Shown here: positions 54,600 to 63,975 of the stretch, piece after piece
How positions within the stretch are numbered: position 1 is the first letter of the stretch
How the letters are laid out: every line of letters starts with the position of its first letter
Assembly (NCBI GenBank): GCA_021775315.1
Contig: JAJFIC010000064.1
Span: 124,001 to 188,000, forward strand
Source of the DNA: Paracoccaceae bacterium
GTDB lineage: Bacteria > Pseudomonadota > Alphaproteobacteria > Rhodobacterales > Rhodobacteraceae
Direction: 5' to 3'
Length of the DNA stretch: 64,000 nucleotides
Program-made: the position numbers and the translations under genes
The notes under the pieces: generated by a model
What the model saw: the letters and a program-made list of their open reading frames with translations, nothing else
Database searches by the model: none
What the model was told of the DNA's origin: nothing

Positions 54600-54616
54600 A
54601 AGAAGCAGTGCTTCTT
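54600..54616. promoter_or_regulatory. 8-1-8 palindrome in the HU gene leader
   Basis: AAGAAGCA-G-TGCTTCTT, perfect, 32 bases before the HU-like start. It is an operator candidate; a one-base loop makes an RNA hairpin tight but possible with fewer pairs. A TTGAGT/TATCTA promoter-like pair lies upstream near 54556-54580. Confidence 0.5.
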
Positions 54617-54647
54617 AGAAGTTGATAACAAACACAGGAACGGACCC

Positions 54648-54938
54648 ATGACAACAAAACCTATGACAAAGACCCAACTTGTTGCCGCTCTGGCAGATGC
54701 AACTGGCAGCGATAAAGCATCCGCCAATCGCAGCCTGGAAGCTTTGACCGAGATTGTATCCAAAGAGGTTGCCGCCGGTGGCGCTGTGACCCTTCCCGGC
54801 TTGGGCAAGTTTATGTGCCGCGATCGCCCAAAGCGTATGGTGCGTAACCCGGCCACAGGTGCACAGTTCGAAAAGGAAGCCGATCGCGTGGTCAAAGTGA
54901 CGATCGCCAAAGCGTTGAAAGACGTCATTAACGGCTGA
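54648..54938 (+). CDS. HU/IHF family DNA-binding protein
   Basis: 96 residues from the ATG at 54648 (AGGA upstream). MTKTQLVAALADATGSDKASANRSLEALTEIVSKEV is the HU helical part. VTLPGLGKFMCRDRPKRMVRNPATGAQFEKEADRVVKVTIAKALKDVING is the DNA-binding arm with the RNPxTG motif intact. It bends and compacts DNA. It is monocistronic, with its own leader and a terminator downstream. Confidence 0.93.
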   Translation: MTTKPMTKTQLVAALADATGSDKASANRSLEALTEIVSKEVAAGGAVTLPGLGKFMCRDRPKRMVRNPATGAQFEKEADRVVKVTIAKALKDVING

Positions 54939-54974
54939 CGTTTTAGGGCTTAAAACCCACCTAGAAATTGGATT

Positions 54975-55000
54975 AAGGTCGCCTGATTGGCGGCCTTTTT
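54975..55000 (+). terminator. Rho-independent terminator of the HU gene
   Basis: AAGGTCGCC pairs with GGCGGCCTT (one G-U pair) around TGATT and runs into TTTTT. Confidence 0.85.
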
Positions 55001-55018
55001 CATTTGTGGAGTTCAGGT

Positions 55019-55888
55019 TTGGACATACGGTCAGCACTGATGGGCATCGCGTTTGTTTTGATGTGGAGCAGCGCGTTTTCATCAGCGCGCATCATCGTTC
55101 AGGATGCCCCGCCCCTGTCATCGCTGTCTTTGCGGTTCCTGATCTCGGGTCTGATCGCGGTCGCGGTGGCGCGCGCTTTGGGCCAGTCCTGGCATTTGAA
55201 CCGCGCCCAGTGGACATCGACCATCGTTTTTGGCATCTGCCAGAACGCGCTGTATCTGGGTCTGTTTTTCGTCGCCATGCAATGGATTGAGGCCGGGTTG
55301 GCCGCCATTATCGCCAGCTCCATGCCCCTGATCGTGGCGTTTCTGAGCTGGGTTTTCCTAAAGGAAAAGACCAGCCTAATGGGCACATTGGGGCTGATGG
55401 CGGGGTTTGCCGGTGTCGCCCTGATCATGAGCGGGCGGTTGACCGGCGGGTCTGATCCGTTCGGGCTGATCATCTGCGGTATCGGGGTTTTGGCGTTGTC
55501 GATTGCAACACTTGTGGTGCGTGGAGCTTCATCCGGGGGCAATCTTTTGATGATCGTTGGCCTGCAAATGCTGGTCGGCTCAGTCGCGTTGTTCTTTCCG
55601 GCGGTGCTGCTTGAAACCGTCAGCGTCAACTGGACGCCGCAATTGTTGATCGCGTTCAGCTATACCGTTCTGGTGCCGGGATTGGCGGCGACCTGGGTCT
55701 GGTTCGTTCTGGTTGGCCGGATCGGCAGCACCCGGGCTGCGACCTATCATTTCCTGAACCCGTTTTTCGGCGTCGCCATCGCGGCGTTCATTCTGGGCGA
55801 GGCCCTGAGCATCCGGGACTTTGTCGGGGTGGCCATCATCACCGCCGGTATTCTGGCCGTGCAGATGTCCAAACGCCGCCAGACCTGA
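55019..55888 (+). CDS. EamA/DMT family transporter
   Basis: 289 residues from TTG at 55019, with GTGGAG seven bases upstream; a TTG at 55004 has no ribosome site. Ten hydrophobic helices in two EamA repeats: FVLMWSSAFSSARIIV and SLRFLISGLIAVAVARAL in the first, then VPGLAATWVWFVLVGRIGSTRAATYHFLNPFFGVAIAAFILGE in the second. It is an inner-membrane exporter of metabolites; the substrate cannot be told. Confidence 0.9.
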   Translation: MDIRSALMGIAFVLMWSSAFSSARIIVQDAPPLSSLSLRFLISGLIAVAVARALGQSWHLNRAQWTSTIVFGICQNALYLGLFFVAMQWIEAGLAAIIASSMPLIVAFLSWVFLKEKTSLMGTLGLMAGFAGVALIMSGRLTGGSDPFGLIICGIGVLALSIATLVVRGASSGGNLLMIVGLQMLVGSVALFFPAVLLETVSVNWTPQLLIAFSYTVLVPGLAATWVWFVLVGRIGSTRAATYHFLNPFFGVAIAAFILGEALSIRDFVGVAIITAGILAVQMSKRRQT

Positions 55889-56044
55889 GCCGCGAAACAA
55901 GCTGGCCGGGGGGACGTCGAGTTGGCACAAACGCGGCTTTTCATTACAATACGCTGACAGTTTTGTGACCATTTGCTAGCAAAACGTTGCAAGACAGTAT
56001 TCATTTCTTCGCATATGTCGGGTGGCAGACAAACGGGCGAATAC

Positions 56045-56761
56045 ATGATGGAACTTATTTTTGGATATCTGGCCGGGCTGCTGACGCTGATTAATCCCTG
56101 CGTTTTGCCAGTGCTGCCGATTGTGCTTGGCTCAGCCGTGCAGGCCAACCGGCACGGGCCGCTGGCGCTGGCCGCAGGCATGGGGGTTTCCTTTGTCGCG
56201 CTTGGGTTATTTGTGGCGGTGGCCGGACGAGCGATCGGGCTAACGCCTGAATTGCTGTCGCAGATCGGTGCGGTTCTGATGATCGGCTTTGGCGTCATTC
56301 TTTTGGTGCCACGATTTGCCAATGGGTTTGAAATGGCGACCGCCGGGTTTGCCGCGCGGGCCGATACACGGCTTGATGATGTGGACCAGTCCGGCCTGCG
56401 TGGTCAGTTTCTGGGCGGGATTTTGCTGGGCGCGATTTGGTCGCCCTGTGTGGGTCCAACGCTTGGCGGCGCAATTTCGCTGGCGTCACAAGGGCAAAGC
56501 ATTTTGTGGTCGGGCCTGATTATGACCAGTTTTGCACTGGGCATCGGTTCGATCATCGTCGCCCTTGGATATGGCACACGCGGGGTTATTTTGCGCAGGC
56601 AAGCCAGCATGCGACGGATCGCAAGTGCGGCAAAACCGATCATGGGGGCGATATTCCTGCTGGTCGGGCTGATGATTATTTTCAAATTCAACCAAGTCAT
56701 CGAGCGTTGGCTTCTGGATGTATTGCCTTATTGGCTCCAGGATCTGTCGGTGGCTGTTTAA
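56045..56761 (+). CDS. CcdA/DsbD-like transmembrane thiol reductant transporter
   Basis: 238 residues from the first of two adjacent ATGs (56045, 56048). Six membrane helices. LLTLINPCVLPVLPIVLG and GAIWSPCVGPTLGGAIS each hold one Cys of the transmembrane redox pair. It carries electrons from cytoplasmic thioredoxin to a periplasmic partner. The partner is very likely the exported thioredoxin encoded 14 bases downstream. Confidence 0.92.
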   Translation: MMELIFGYLAGLLTLINPCVLPVLPIVLGSAVQANRHGPLALAAGMGVSFVALGLFVAVAGRAIGLTPELLSQIGAVLMIGFGVILLVPRFANGFEMATAGFAARADTRLDDVDQSGLRGQFLGGILLGAIWSPCVGPTLGGAISLASQGQSILWSGLIMTSFALGIGSIIVALGYGTRGVILRRQASMRRIASAAKPIMGAIFLLVGLMIIFKFNQVIERWLLDVLPYWLQDLSVAV

Positions 56762-56775
56762 CTTAGGAGAAACAG

Positions 56776-57192
56776 ATGAAAAGACGTGCGTTCCTCGCCC
56801 TGACCGGGGCGGCTGCCCTGACACCGCTGCTGGCAAATGCCGCAACGACGGTGCAGTATTCGCCCGGCGCGGTTAAAAAGCTGCTGGCCGCAAATAAAAC
56901 CGTGTTTGTCGATTTCTACACTGATTGGTGTACGACCTGCCGTGCGCAGGGCCGCAATATCGAGGCATTGCGCCGCGAGAACCCGGAATACGACAAGAAC
57001 ATGGTGTTCGTAAAAGTCGATTGGGATGTCTATTCAAAATCCGATATCGCCAAGAAATACCAGATCCCGCGCCGTTCAACCCTGATCGTTCTGAAGGGCA
57101 AGGACGAGCTGGGCCGCAACGTTGCCGATCCGCGTAAAAAGTCGATCAAGCAATTGATGGATATCGGTTTGGCAGCGGCAACCAGCGCCTGA
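56776..57192 (+). CDS. exported thioredoxin-like protein
   Basis: 138 residues. The signal peptide MKRRAFLALTGAAALTPLLANA has a twin-arginine look (RRAFL). The mature part has the thioredoxin active site VDFYTDWCTTCRAQGRN and the cis-Pro region IPRRSTLIVLKG. It follows the CcdA-like gene in the same operon. Together they resemble a split DsbD delivering reductant to the periplasm. Confidence 0.92.
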   Translation: MKRRAFLALTGAAALTPLLANAATTVQYSPGAVKKLLAANKTVFVDFYTDWCTTCRAQGRNIEALRRENPEYDKNMVFVKVDWDVYSKSDIAKKYQIPRRSTLIVLKGKDELGRNVADPRKKSIKQLMDIGLAAATSA

Positions 57193-57197
57193 TTGCG

Positions 57198-57851
57198 CTA
57201 TCGCCAGCTTTTGGGCACGAGGCTTCCTATTTCGTCAGCTAGCTGGCTGAGATAGCCTTGCATGTAATCCAGACGACGGTGCGCAATCTCACGCGCCGTT
57301 TGCGTTTGCAGGCCATCGCCCAGCCCTAATAGTTTTTCGCGCCAGTGATCGAGCGAGAACCGGGCGTCATCCAGATCGCGATTGGCAGCGAACGGGTCTT
57401 CGGGATGATAAAGCGTCTGCCCCAACAGGCCCGCAACGGCAAAAGATCGGGCGATGCCAATGGCCCCCAGCGCGTCCAGCCGGTCGGCGTCGCGCAGAAT
57501 TTTCGCCTCAATGGTCTCAGGCGGAATCCCGGCGGAAAAGCTGTGTGCTATAATGGCGTGGCGCACGCTGTTGATGTCAGTTGACGAGAACGCCAGCCCC
57601 GTCAGGATTTCGGCCGCCCGGTCCGCCGCCATGGTCGAGGCACGTGTGCGATCCGGGCTGTTCTTTGGCAGATTGACGATGTCATGCAGGTAAGCCGCCG
57701 CCATCAGCACCTTAAGGTTGCCGGAGTTTTCGCCGGTCGCGATGCGCTGAACCGTTTGCCAGACCCTGTCCAGATGGGCGATATCATGGGCTGTGTCCGC
57801 ATGCATTTCCGATTGGGCGGCACGGCGAAGGCTGTGATGCAAAGCCTTCAC
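57198..57851 (-). CDS. HD-domain phosphohydrolase
   Basis: 217 residues, starting with GTG at 57851, directly abutting the aroC stop. HD motif: DTAHDIAHLDRVW, then LMAAAYLHDIVNLPKNSPDR with the His-Asp metal pair, AIIAHSFSAG, and KILRDADRLDALGAIGIAR. This is the YedJ-like HD group. It is probably a nucleotide or phosphoester hydrolase. Co-transcribed with aroC. Confidence 0.9.
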   Translation of the reverse strand: MKALHHSLRRAAQSEMHADTAHDIAHLDRVWQTVQRIATGENSGNLKVLMAAAYLHDIVNLPKNSPDRTRASTMAADRAAEILTGLAFSSTDINSVRHAIIAHSFSAGIPPETIEAKILRDADRLDALGAIGIARSFAVAGLLGQTLYHPEDPFAANRDLDDARFSLDHWREKLLGLGDGLQTQTAREIAHRRLDYMQGYLSQLADEIGSLVPKSWR

Positions 57852-58955
57852 TCACCCGATCCGGCCTTGATTTTCCCCTACCTGCCCGCGATGCAGCAAT
57901 ATGTGGTCCAGCAAAACGCAGGCCAACATCGCCTCGCCGACCGGCACGGCGCGGATGCCGACGCAGGGGTCGTGGCGGCCTTTGGTGATAATCTCGGTAT
58001 TTTCGCCGGATTTGGTGATCGTCTGGCGCGGTTTCAGGATCGAGCTGGTTGGCTTGACCGCGAACCGGCAGACCACATCCTGACCGGTCGAAATACCGCC
58101 AAGGATGCCGCCCGCGTGGTTGGACGAATAGGTTGGTTGACCGTCATTGCCCATAAAAATCTCGTCGGCATTGTCTTCGCCGGTCAGTTCCGCCGCCGCC
58201 ATACCGGCGCCGATTTCAACCGCTTTGACGGCGTTGATCGACATCATGGCCGTGGCAATATCGGTGTCGAGCTTGCCATAGACCGGCGCGCCAAGCCCCG
58301 CTGGCACGCCTGCGGCCATCACTTCGACCACGGCGCCAACCGAATTGCCGGATTTGCGCAGCTCGCCCAGATAGGCCTCCCAGATTTGGGCGGCATTGGC
58401 GTCCGGCACCCAGAACGGGTTGGCGGCGATCTGGTCCATATCCATGCGGTCCCGGTCGATCCGGTGTGGACCCATTTGCACCATGTAACCGGTGATTTTC
58501 AGATCCGGCGCAAGGGATTGCAGCACCGCGCGCGCCACGCCACCAGCCGCCACCCTAGCGGCGGTTTCGCGTGCGCTGGAGCGACCCCCACCGCGATAAT
58601 CGCGGATGCCGTATTTTTGCCAATAGGTGATATCGGCGTGGCCGGGGCGGAATTTTTCCATGATGTCGGAATAATCTTTGGACCGCTGATCGGTGTTGCG
58701 GATCATTAGCTGGATCGGCATGCCGGTGGTTTTGCCTTCAAACACGCCCGACAGGATTTCAACCTGATCCGGTTCCTGCCGCTGGGTGGTGAATTTGTTC
58801 TGCCCCGGTTTGCGCCTGTCCAGCCAATGCTGCAACATTTCCGCCTCAAGCGGCACATTCGGCGGGCAGCCATCCACCGTCGCGCCAAGGGCTGGCCCGT
58901 GACTTTCGCCCCAGGTGGTGACCGTGAACATGCGGCCGAAGGTGTTGGTAGACAT
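57852..58955 (-). CDS. aroC: chorismate synthase
   Basis: 367 residues. Signature motifs: [57 protein letters not shown], and the C-terminal [19 protein letters not shown]. It makes chorismate from EPSP using reduced FMN, the last shared step for aromatic amino acids and folate. It is divergent from the thiamine transport operon. Confidence 0.97.
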   Translation of the reverse strand: MSTNTFGRMFTVTTWGESHGPALGATVDGCPPNVPLEAEMLQHWLDRRKPGQNKFTTQRQEPDQVEILSGVFEGKTTGMPIQLMIRNTDQRSKDYSDIMEKFRPGHADITYWQKYGIRDYRGGGRSSARETAARVAAGGVARAVLQSLAPDLKITGYMVQMGPHRIDRDRMDMDQIAANPFWVPDANAAQIWEAYLGELRKSGNSVGAVVEVMAAGVPAGLGAPVYGKLDTDIATAMMSINAVKAVEIGAGMAAAELTGEDNADEIFMGNDGQPTYSSNHAGGILGGISTGQDVVCRFAVKPTSSILKPRQTITKSGENTEIITKGRHDPCVGIRAVPVGEAMLACVLLDHILLHRGQVGENQGRIG

Positions 58956-59084
58956 AAGTGACGCTCCTTTTGGCGGATGTTATGCCTTAGCTTAAAGGTG
59001 CTGCCAAGGTGGTTTGCCGTTTTCACATCAGGCGAAGGCAGTTCACTTGCGCCCCTTGCCTCGCCCCCACCTTTGCCTTACGTT

Positions 59085-59169
59085 CTTCCCCACCTCGGGG
59101 AGCCTTTGGGCTGAGACGCAATATAGCAAACCCGTTGAACCTGAACCGGACAATACCGGCGGAGGGAAG
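59085..59169 (+). ncRNA. TPP (thiamine pyrophosphate) riboswitch
   Basis: The THI-box core is intact: GGGCTGAGA, then CCCGTTGAACCTGAACCGG, CAATACCGGCG and GAGGGAAG. P1 can form between CTTCCC (59085-59090) and GGGAAG (59164-59169). It lies 55 bases before the thiB start and should switch the thiamine ABC importer off when TPP is plentiful. A short GGGATCATCCC hairpin follows, possibly part of the expression platform. Confidence 0.95.
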
Positions 59170-59224
59170 GTACGGGATCATCCCCCACACCCCACCTGCG
59201 CCTGTAGCATTAAGGAGTGATCTG

Positions 59225-60229
59225 ATGATCCGAACGACCCTGATGGCTGCAGGACTTGCGCTTACCCTTTTGGGGGCTGCAAGTGCTGAGCAAAAGCCGA
59301 TCCTGAACGTCTATACCTATGACAGTTTCGTATCCGACTGGGGCCCCGGCCCGTTGGTCGAAACCGCGTTCGAGGCGATATGCGACTGCGACCTCAAATT
59401 CACCGCTGCCGGTGACGGTGCGGCAGTCTTGGCGCGTGTGCAACTGGAAGGTGCGCGCAGTAAGGCCGATGTGGTGCTGGGCCTTGACACAAACCTGACC
59501 GCGCGCGCTGCCAAATCGGGATTGTTCGCGCCGCACGGTTTGACCCCCACCGGGCTGACCCTGCCGACGGACTGGGATGATCCGCTGTTCGTGCCGTATG
59601 ACTGGGGCTATTTCGCCTTTGTCTATGACACCACCCGCCTGAAGCGAGTGCCCCGCAGTTTTGAAGCGTTGATTGCCGCGCCTGAGGATTTGAAAATTAT
59701 CATTCAGGACCCGCGCAGTTCAACCCCCGGTCTGGGTCTGCTGATGTGGATCGAGGCCGCATATGGCGATCGCGCGCCGGAAATCTGGGCCGGACTGGCA
59801 CCGCATATCCTGACCGTGACCCCCGGCTGGTCCGAGGCTTACGGCATGTTTTTGAAGGGCGAGGCCGATCTGGTGCTGTCCTACACAACTTCGCCCTCGT
59901 ATCACATCATTGCCGAACAGGACGTAACAAAGGCCGCGGCGGTTTTTGACGAAGGGCATTATATGCAGATCGAAGTCGCCGCCAAACTGGCCGCAGCACC
60001 TTCGCCGGAACTGGCAGATCTATTTCTGGATTTCATGCTGAGCGAGGCATTTCAGTCGATTATTCCCACCACAAACTGGATGTATCCCGCCGTGATGCCC
60101 AAGGCCGGATTGCCGAAAGGGTTTGAAACACCGGTCAGCCCGGACAAGGCGCTGCTTTTGTCGCCGGATGAGGCGGCTGCAATTCGCAACGGGGCGGTGG
60201 ACACATGGCTGACCGCGCTCAGCAAATAG
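59225..60229 (+). CDS. thiB: thiamine ABC transporter, periplasmic binding protein
   Basis: 334 residues from the ATG at 59225, with AAGGAG seven bases upstream. The upstream open frame passes through the riboswitch and is not coding. The signal peptide is TTLMAAGLALTLLGAASA. The mature protein has LNVYTYDSFVSDWGPGPLVETAFEA, ADVVLGLDTNLTARA, VPYDWGYFAFVYDT and LSYTTSPSYH, typical of ThiB. It binds thiamine or its phosphates. It overlaps thiP by 25 bases. Confidence 0.96.
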   Translation: MIRTTLMAAGLALTLLGAASAEQKPILNVYTYDSFVSDWGPGPLVETAFEAICDCDLKFTAAGDGAAVLARVQLEGARSKADVVLGLDTNLTARAAKSGLFAPHGLTPTGLTLPTDWDDPLFVPYDWGYFAFVYDTTRLKRVPRSFEALIAAPEDLKIIIQDPRSSTPGLGLLMWIEAAYGDRAPEIWAGLAPHILTVTPGWSEAYGMFLKGEADLVLSYTTSPSYHIIAEQDVTKAAAVFDEGHYMQIEVAAKLAAAPSPELADLFLDFMLSEAFQSIIPTTNWMYPAVMPKAGLPKGFETPVSPDKALLLSPDEAAAIRNGAVDTWLTALSK

Positions 60230-61806
60230 GTCTAAATTGGGCTAGTCCGCTGGCTGGATTTCTGCCGGGTTTTCTGGCGGCTGGATTTCTGGTGTTGCTC
60301 AGCCTTGGCACCTTGGCTGTCGTGGCGATGAACGCCGACGGGCTGGGCGGGTTGGGCGCGGCCGATCTGGCGGCGGTGCAGTTTACGATTTCTCAAGCCT
60401 TGGTGTCCGCCGTTATCAGCGTCGTTTTGGCGGTTCCGGTGGCGCGCGCGCTGGCGCGGCGGCAATTTGTTGGGCGACGCCTGTTGATCGTGTTGCTGGG
60501 CGCGCCGTTTATTCTGCCGGTGATTGTCGCGGTGCTGGGGTTGCTGGCGGTCTATGGCCGGGCCGGAATATTAAGCGATCTGCTGGTCTGGCTGGGGTTT
60601 CAGCGCCTGAATATCTATGGCTTTTCGGGCGTGGTGCTGGCGCATGTATTCTTCAACCTGCCGCTGGCAACCCGATTGATCCTGCAGGGCTGGCAATCCA
60701 TCCCGGCTGAACATTTTCGCCTTGCTGCACAGTTGTCCATGCGCCCACGCGACGTGATGCGCTATCTGGAATGGCCAATGCTGCGGGCAATCCTCCCCGG
60801 CGCATTTGCCACGATTTTCCTGTTATGCGTCACCAGCTTTGCGGTGGCATTGACACTGGGCGGCGGGCCGAAAGCCACGACCGTTGAGGTCGCGATTTAT
60901 CAGGCGTTTCGGTTTGATTTCAATCTGGGCAAGGCGGCGTCGCTGGCGTTGGCGCAGTTCGGCATTTGCGCGATTGCCGCGTTGATGGCGTGGCGGCTGG
61001 CGGCCCCGGCGCGGTTTGGCCAAGGGCTGGACCTGCGGGTGCAACGCTGGGATTGTGCGGCGGCGCATCAAATCGTGTTTGATTTTTGCATTTTGGCGGC
61101 GGTCGCGCTGTTTTTGCTGGCCCCACTGGCGATGGTGACGGTTGAGGGTGCGCTGGGCCTGCCCGAGTTGCCTGCGGCCGTTTTGCCCGCGATTTGGCGT
61201 TCGCTTTGGGTGGCGGTTGGGTCGGCCCTTTTGACGTTGGCGCTGGCGTTGGCACTGGCTCAGGCGGTTGCTGGGTTGACGGGGCGAAACGACCGTCAGG
61301 CCGGGTTGCTTGAGGCGGTGGGGTATCTGTCGATTGCCGCGTCGCCCATGGTGATTGGCACTGGCCTGTTCCTGTTTCTGTTTCCGCTGGTTGATCCCGT
61401 CGCACTAGCCTTGCCGATCACGGCACTGGTCAACGCCGCGATGGCCCTGCCTTTTGCCCTGCGCAGTCTGATTCCGGCAATGCGCGATGTGCATCAGAAT
61501 TTTGGGCAGTTGGCCGACAGTCTGGGCATGTCCGGCTGGCACCGGTTTCGGCTGGTCATTTGGCCCCGCATCCGCCCGGCGGCAGGGTTTTCAACCGGCT
61601 TGGCGGCGGCCTTGTCGATGGGAGATTTGGGGGTTGTGGCATTGTTTGCAGATGCCGACACGGCGACCCTGCCTTTGTTGCTGTATCGCCTGATGGGGTC
61701 GTATCAGATGGCAGCGGCCAGTGCGGTCGGGCTGATTTTGGTTGCCTTGTCGCTGGCGCTTTTCTGGGGTTTTGATCGCGGAGGGCGCGCCTATGCTATG
61801 TCTTGA
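60205..61806 (+). CDS. thiP: thiamine ABC transporter permease
   Basis: 533 residues, a fused two-domain permease with about 12 membrane helices. Each half has an EAA-type loop: MRYLEWPMLRAILPGAFATIFLLCVTSFAVALTLGG in the first and LADSLGMSGWHRFRLVIWPRIRPAAGFSTGLAAALSMGDLGVV in the second. It forms the channel with ThiB and ThiQ. The start lies inside thiB and the stop inside thiQ. Confidence 0.95.
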   Translation: MADRAQQIGLNWASPLAGFLPGFLAAGFLVLLSLGTLAVVAMNADGLGGLGAADLAAVQFTISQALVSAVISVVLAVPVARALARRQFVGRRLLIVLLGAPFILPVIVAVLGLLAVYGRAGILSDLLVWLGFQRLNIYGFSGVVLAHVFFNLPLATRLILQGWQSIPAEHFRLAAQLSMRPRDVMRYLEWPMLRAILPGAFATIFLLCVTSFAVALTLGGGPKATTVEVAIYQAFRFDFNLGKAASLALAQFGICAIAALMAWRLAAPARFGQGLDLRVQRWDCAAAHQIVFDFCILAAVALFLLAPLAMVTVEGALGLPELPAAVLPAIWRSLWVAVGSALLTLALALALAQAVAGLTGRNDRQAGLLEAVGYLSIAASPMVIGTGLFLFLFPLVDPVALALPITALVNAAMALPFALRSLIPAMRDVHQNFGQLADSLGMSGWHRFRLVIWPRIRPAAGFSTGLAAALSMGDLGVVALFADADTATLPLLLYRLMGSYQMAAASAVGLILVALSLALFWGFDRGGRAYAMS

Positions 61807-62488
61807 AAAAATCACCATAAAACAAGGCGACTTTCACCTTTCGGCCAATTGGTCGGTCGCGGCGGGTCAAAAACTGGCAATCATCGGCCCGTCTGGCGGT
61901 GGGAAAAGCACGCTTTTGTCGACCATCGCGGGATTTGTTGTGCCGCAATCGGGGCGGCTGCGCGTGGAAGGTCAGGATGTCACCGCGACAGCACCCGGTG
62001 CGCGGCCTGTCAGCCTGTTGTTTCAGGATCACAACCTGTTTCCGCATCTGAGCGTGGCCCAGAATGTCGGGCTTGGGTTGCGGCCTGATCTGAAGCTCAA
62101 TCAGGCCGAACGCGATGCGGTGCAGTCAGGGCTTGAGCGGGTTGGGTTAACCGGTATGTCCGGGCGTTATCCGGCGGCCCTGTCCGGTGGGCAAAGGCAG
62201 CGTGTCGCCCTTGCCCGCGCGTTGCTCAGGCGCAAACCGGTCTTGATGCTGGATGAACCGTTCGCCGCCCTTGGCCCGGCATTGAAGGCGGAAATGCTGG
62301 ATCTGGTCGATGAAATCACCCGCGACACGGGTGCCACCTTGTTGATGGTGACGCATGATCCAGAGGACGCGAAACGCATTGCTGATGTGACCTCGCTGGT
62401 TAGTGGAGGCGTCGCGGCGGTGCCGGTAGACACGGCTGAATTATTCGCCAATCCGCCCGAAATGTTGCGCGCCTATATTGGCAGTTAA
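61793..62488 (+). CDS. thiQ: thiamine ABC transporter ATP-binding protein
   Basis: 231 residues from the ATG at 61793 (GAGGG upstream). Walker A GPSGGGKST, Q-loop LLFQDHNLFPHL, signature LSGGQRQRVALARALL, Walker B VLMLDEPFAAL, and the switch His in MVTHD are all present. The D-loop is unusual: AALGPALK where ThiQ normally has SALDPALR, losing the conserved Asp. ATP hydrolysis may be slower, or a compensating change exists. Confidence 0.95.
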   Translation: MLCLEKITIKQGDFHLSANWSVAAGQKLAIIGPSGGGKSTLLSTIAGFVVPQSGRLRVEGQDVTATAPGARPVSLLFQDHNLFPHLSVAQNVGLGLRPDLKLNQAERDAVQSGLERVGLTGMSGRYPAALSGGQRQRVALARALLRRKPVLMLDEPFAALGPALKAEMLDLVDEITRDTGATLLMVTHDPEDAKRIADVTSLVSGGVAAVPVDTAELFANPPEMLRAYIGS

Positions 62489-62517
62489 GTCCAAACGCCA
62501 AGGTTAAGCCGCTGGTT

Positions 62518-63333
62518 TTACGATTTCTTTTTAATGAAGGCTGCACAGGGGTCTTCGCGTTCTGCAATGCTGGTCAGCAGGTAAAAATCAAACGGCACCT
62601 CGTCCCACGGGTCTTGTTCAAACTGCCCGACGCTGATCGTTGTCTTGCCGGCGGCGGCAATATCCAGCAGCGCAGGCACGCCCCAATCGGCGCGGGCGTG
62701 GCCGTTGCCGGTTATCACAATCACTGGTCCTGCGGTCTCTTTTAAGGCCTTGATCACCGCCGCGGCCAGCGTGGCATCGCGCAGTCGCTGGGCCTCGACC
62801 ATGCCGGGCAACAGGTTTTCAGGCAGGGCGTTGCAATGGGCCTGCTTTTGGAGAAGCTCGCGGGCGGATTGTTGCGGTGCGGGTAAAGCATCACTCAAGC
62901 CAAACACCGCCGCACCGTCACCAAATACCACTGCCGCGCCTTCGCTTACCGCGCGGCGCACCTTGGCACGAGGCAGCCCGCCGCCATAGATTTGGGCCTT
63001 GGGGGCGGCGTCAAAAACCGGGTAATACATCGCAAAATCCGGCCAGCCCGAGCCTTGCCAGCCCAGCGCCGCCGCCAATTTCGTGGCATTACCGCGATTG
63101 TCCGGCGTGACCTTTGCCGCCTGATCCGGCGTCAGCATTTCAAACACCAAGGCGGTCGGGCGCAGGGCTGAAACCGCGCGGGTCTGGTTTTGGTGATGCA
63201 CCGGGTTGTCATGCACCTCGCCCAGAATGATCACGTCGGCGGCAGGCAAATCCGCCAGCCCGCTGGGCGTGATTTCCCCGGCTTGCGCGGCAAAGCCGAT
63301 AAGTGCAAAAGCATATAGGAAACTTGGTTTCAT
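62518..63333 (-). CDS. ChaN/haem-binding-uptake (Tiki-like fold) family protein
   Basis: 271 residues from the ATG at 63333; the frame stays open for another 640 bases over cobU, but that part is a shadow. The signal peptide is FLYAFALIGFAAQAG, without a lipobox Cys, unlike ChaN. The core holds ADVIILGEVHDNPVHHQNQ (His pair), ALVFEMLTPDQA and GPVIVITGNGHARADWGVPALL, typical of PF04187. Some members bind haem; others are Tiki-like proteases. It is divergent from cobU, and its role here is unknown. Confidence 0.88.
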   Translation of the reverse strand: MKPSFLYAFALIGFAAQAGEITPSGLADLPAADVIILGEVHDNPVHHQNQTRAVSALRPTALVFEMLTPDQAAKVTPDNRGNATKLAAALGWQGSGWPDFAMYYPVFDAAPKAQIYGGGLPRAKVRRAVSEGAAVVFGDGAAVFGLSDALPAPQQSARELLQKQAHCNALPENLLPGMVEAQRLRDATLAAAVIKALKETAGPVIVITGNGHARADWGVPALLDIAAAGKTTISVGQFEQDPWDEVPFDFYLLTSIAEREDPCAAFIKKKS

Positions 63334-63435
63334 TCCTTCTTTTAGCCCGATCAAAGCCAATAATTCCACCGCAAAGGGTTTTTCTTGGCCGCTGCCGCTG
63401 CTACCAATCAAACCAGCACAAAACAGGAGCCGGAT

Positions 63436-63975
63436 TTGCAGCCCTTTCCCAAGCTTACCCTTGTCACTGGCGGGGCCTCGTCCGGGAAATCCGGCTGGGC
63501 GGAACGGCTGGTCAAGACGGCGGATTGCTCGTTGATTTATATCGCAACGGCGCAGGCATTTGACGATGAAATGGCGCAAAAGATCGCGCGGCATCAGGCT
63601 GATCGGGGTGCGGAGTGGCAGAATATCGAGGCGCCGCTTGATTTGGTGACGGCCTTGGGCGGCCACCAGCCGGATCAGGTGATACTGGTGGATTGCCTGA
63701 CGATGTGGCTGTCCAATCATATGCTGGCGGAAAACGATCCTGAGATTGAGGCCGCAAATCTGCTGAAACAACTGGCCTCGATGATAAATCCGGTGGTTCT
63801 GGTCACCAACGAGGTCGGCCAATCGGTTGTGCCGGACAATGCGCTGGCGCGGCGGTTTCAAACGGCGCAAGGTCGGCTGAATCAACGTATCGCACAACAA
63901 TCTGATCTGGTGGTGGCCGTGATGGCAGGGTTGCCGATGGCCCTCAAGGGTCACATCCCGGTAGGTGCGCAATGA
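63436..63975 (+). CDS. cobU: adenosylcobinamide kinase / adenosylcobinamide-phosphate guanylyltransferase
   Basis: 179 residues from TTG at 63436, with AGGAG six bases upstream; the longer frame from 63385 lacks a site. P-loop KLTLVTGGASSGKSGWAERL, then YIATAQAFDDEMAQKIARHQADRG with the guanylylated-His region, ILVDCLTMWLSNHM, and VTNEVGQSVVPDNALARRFQTAQGRLNQRIA are diagnostic. It activates adenosylcobinamide (phosphate) with GTP, the step after CobD. The stop overlaps the next gene. Confidence 0.95.
   Translation: MQPFPKLTLVTGGASSGKSGWAERLVKTADCSLIYIATAQAFDDEMAQKIARHQADRGAEWQNIEAPLDLVTALGGHQPDQVILVDCLTMWLSNHMLAENDPEIEAANLLKQLASMINPVVLVTNEVGQSVVPDNALARRFQTAQGRLNQRIAQQSDLVVAVMAGLPMALKGHIPVGAQ

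Noticed and set aside
59009-59224. Upstream extension of thiB
   Set aside because: It overlaps the TPP riboswitch; the ribosome site and signal peptide place the start at 59225.
63334-63972. N-terminal extension of the ChaN-like frame
   Set aside because: It is antisense to cobU, and a clear signal peptide starts at 63333.
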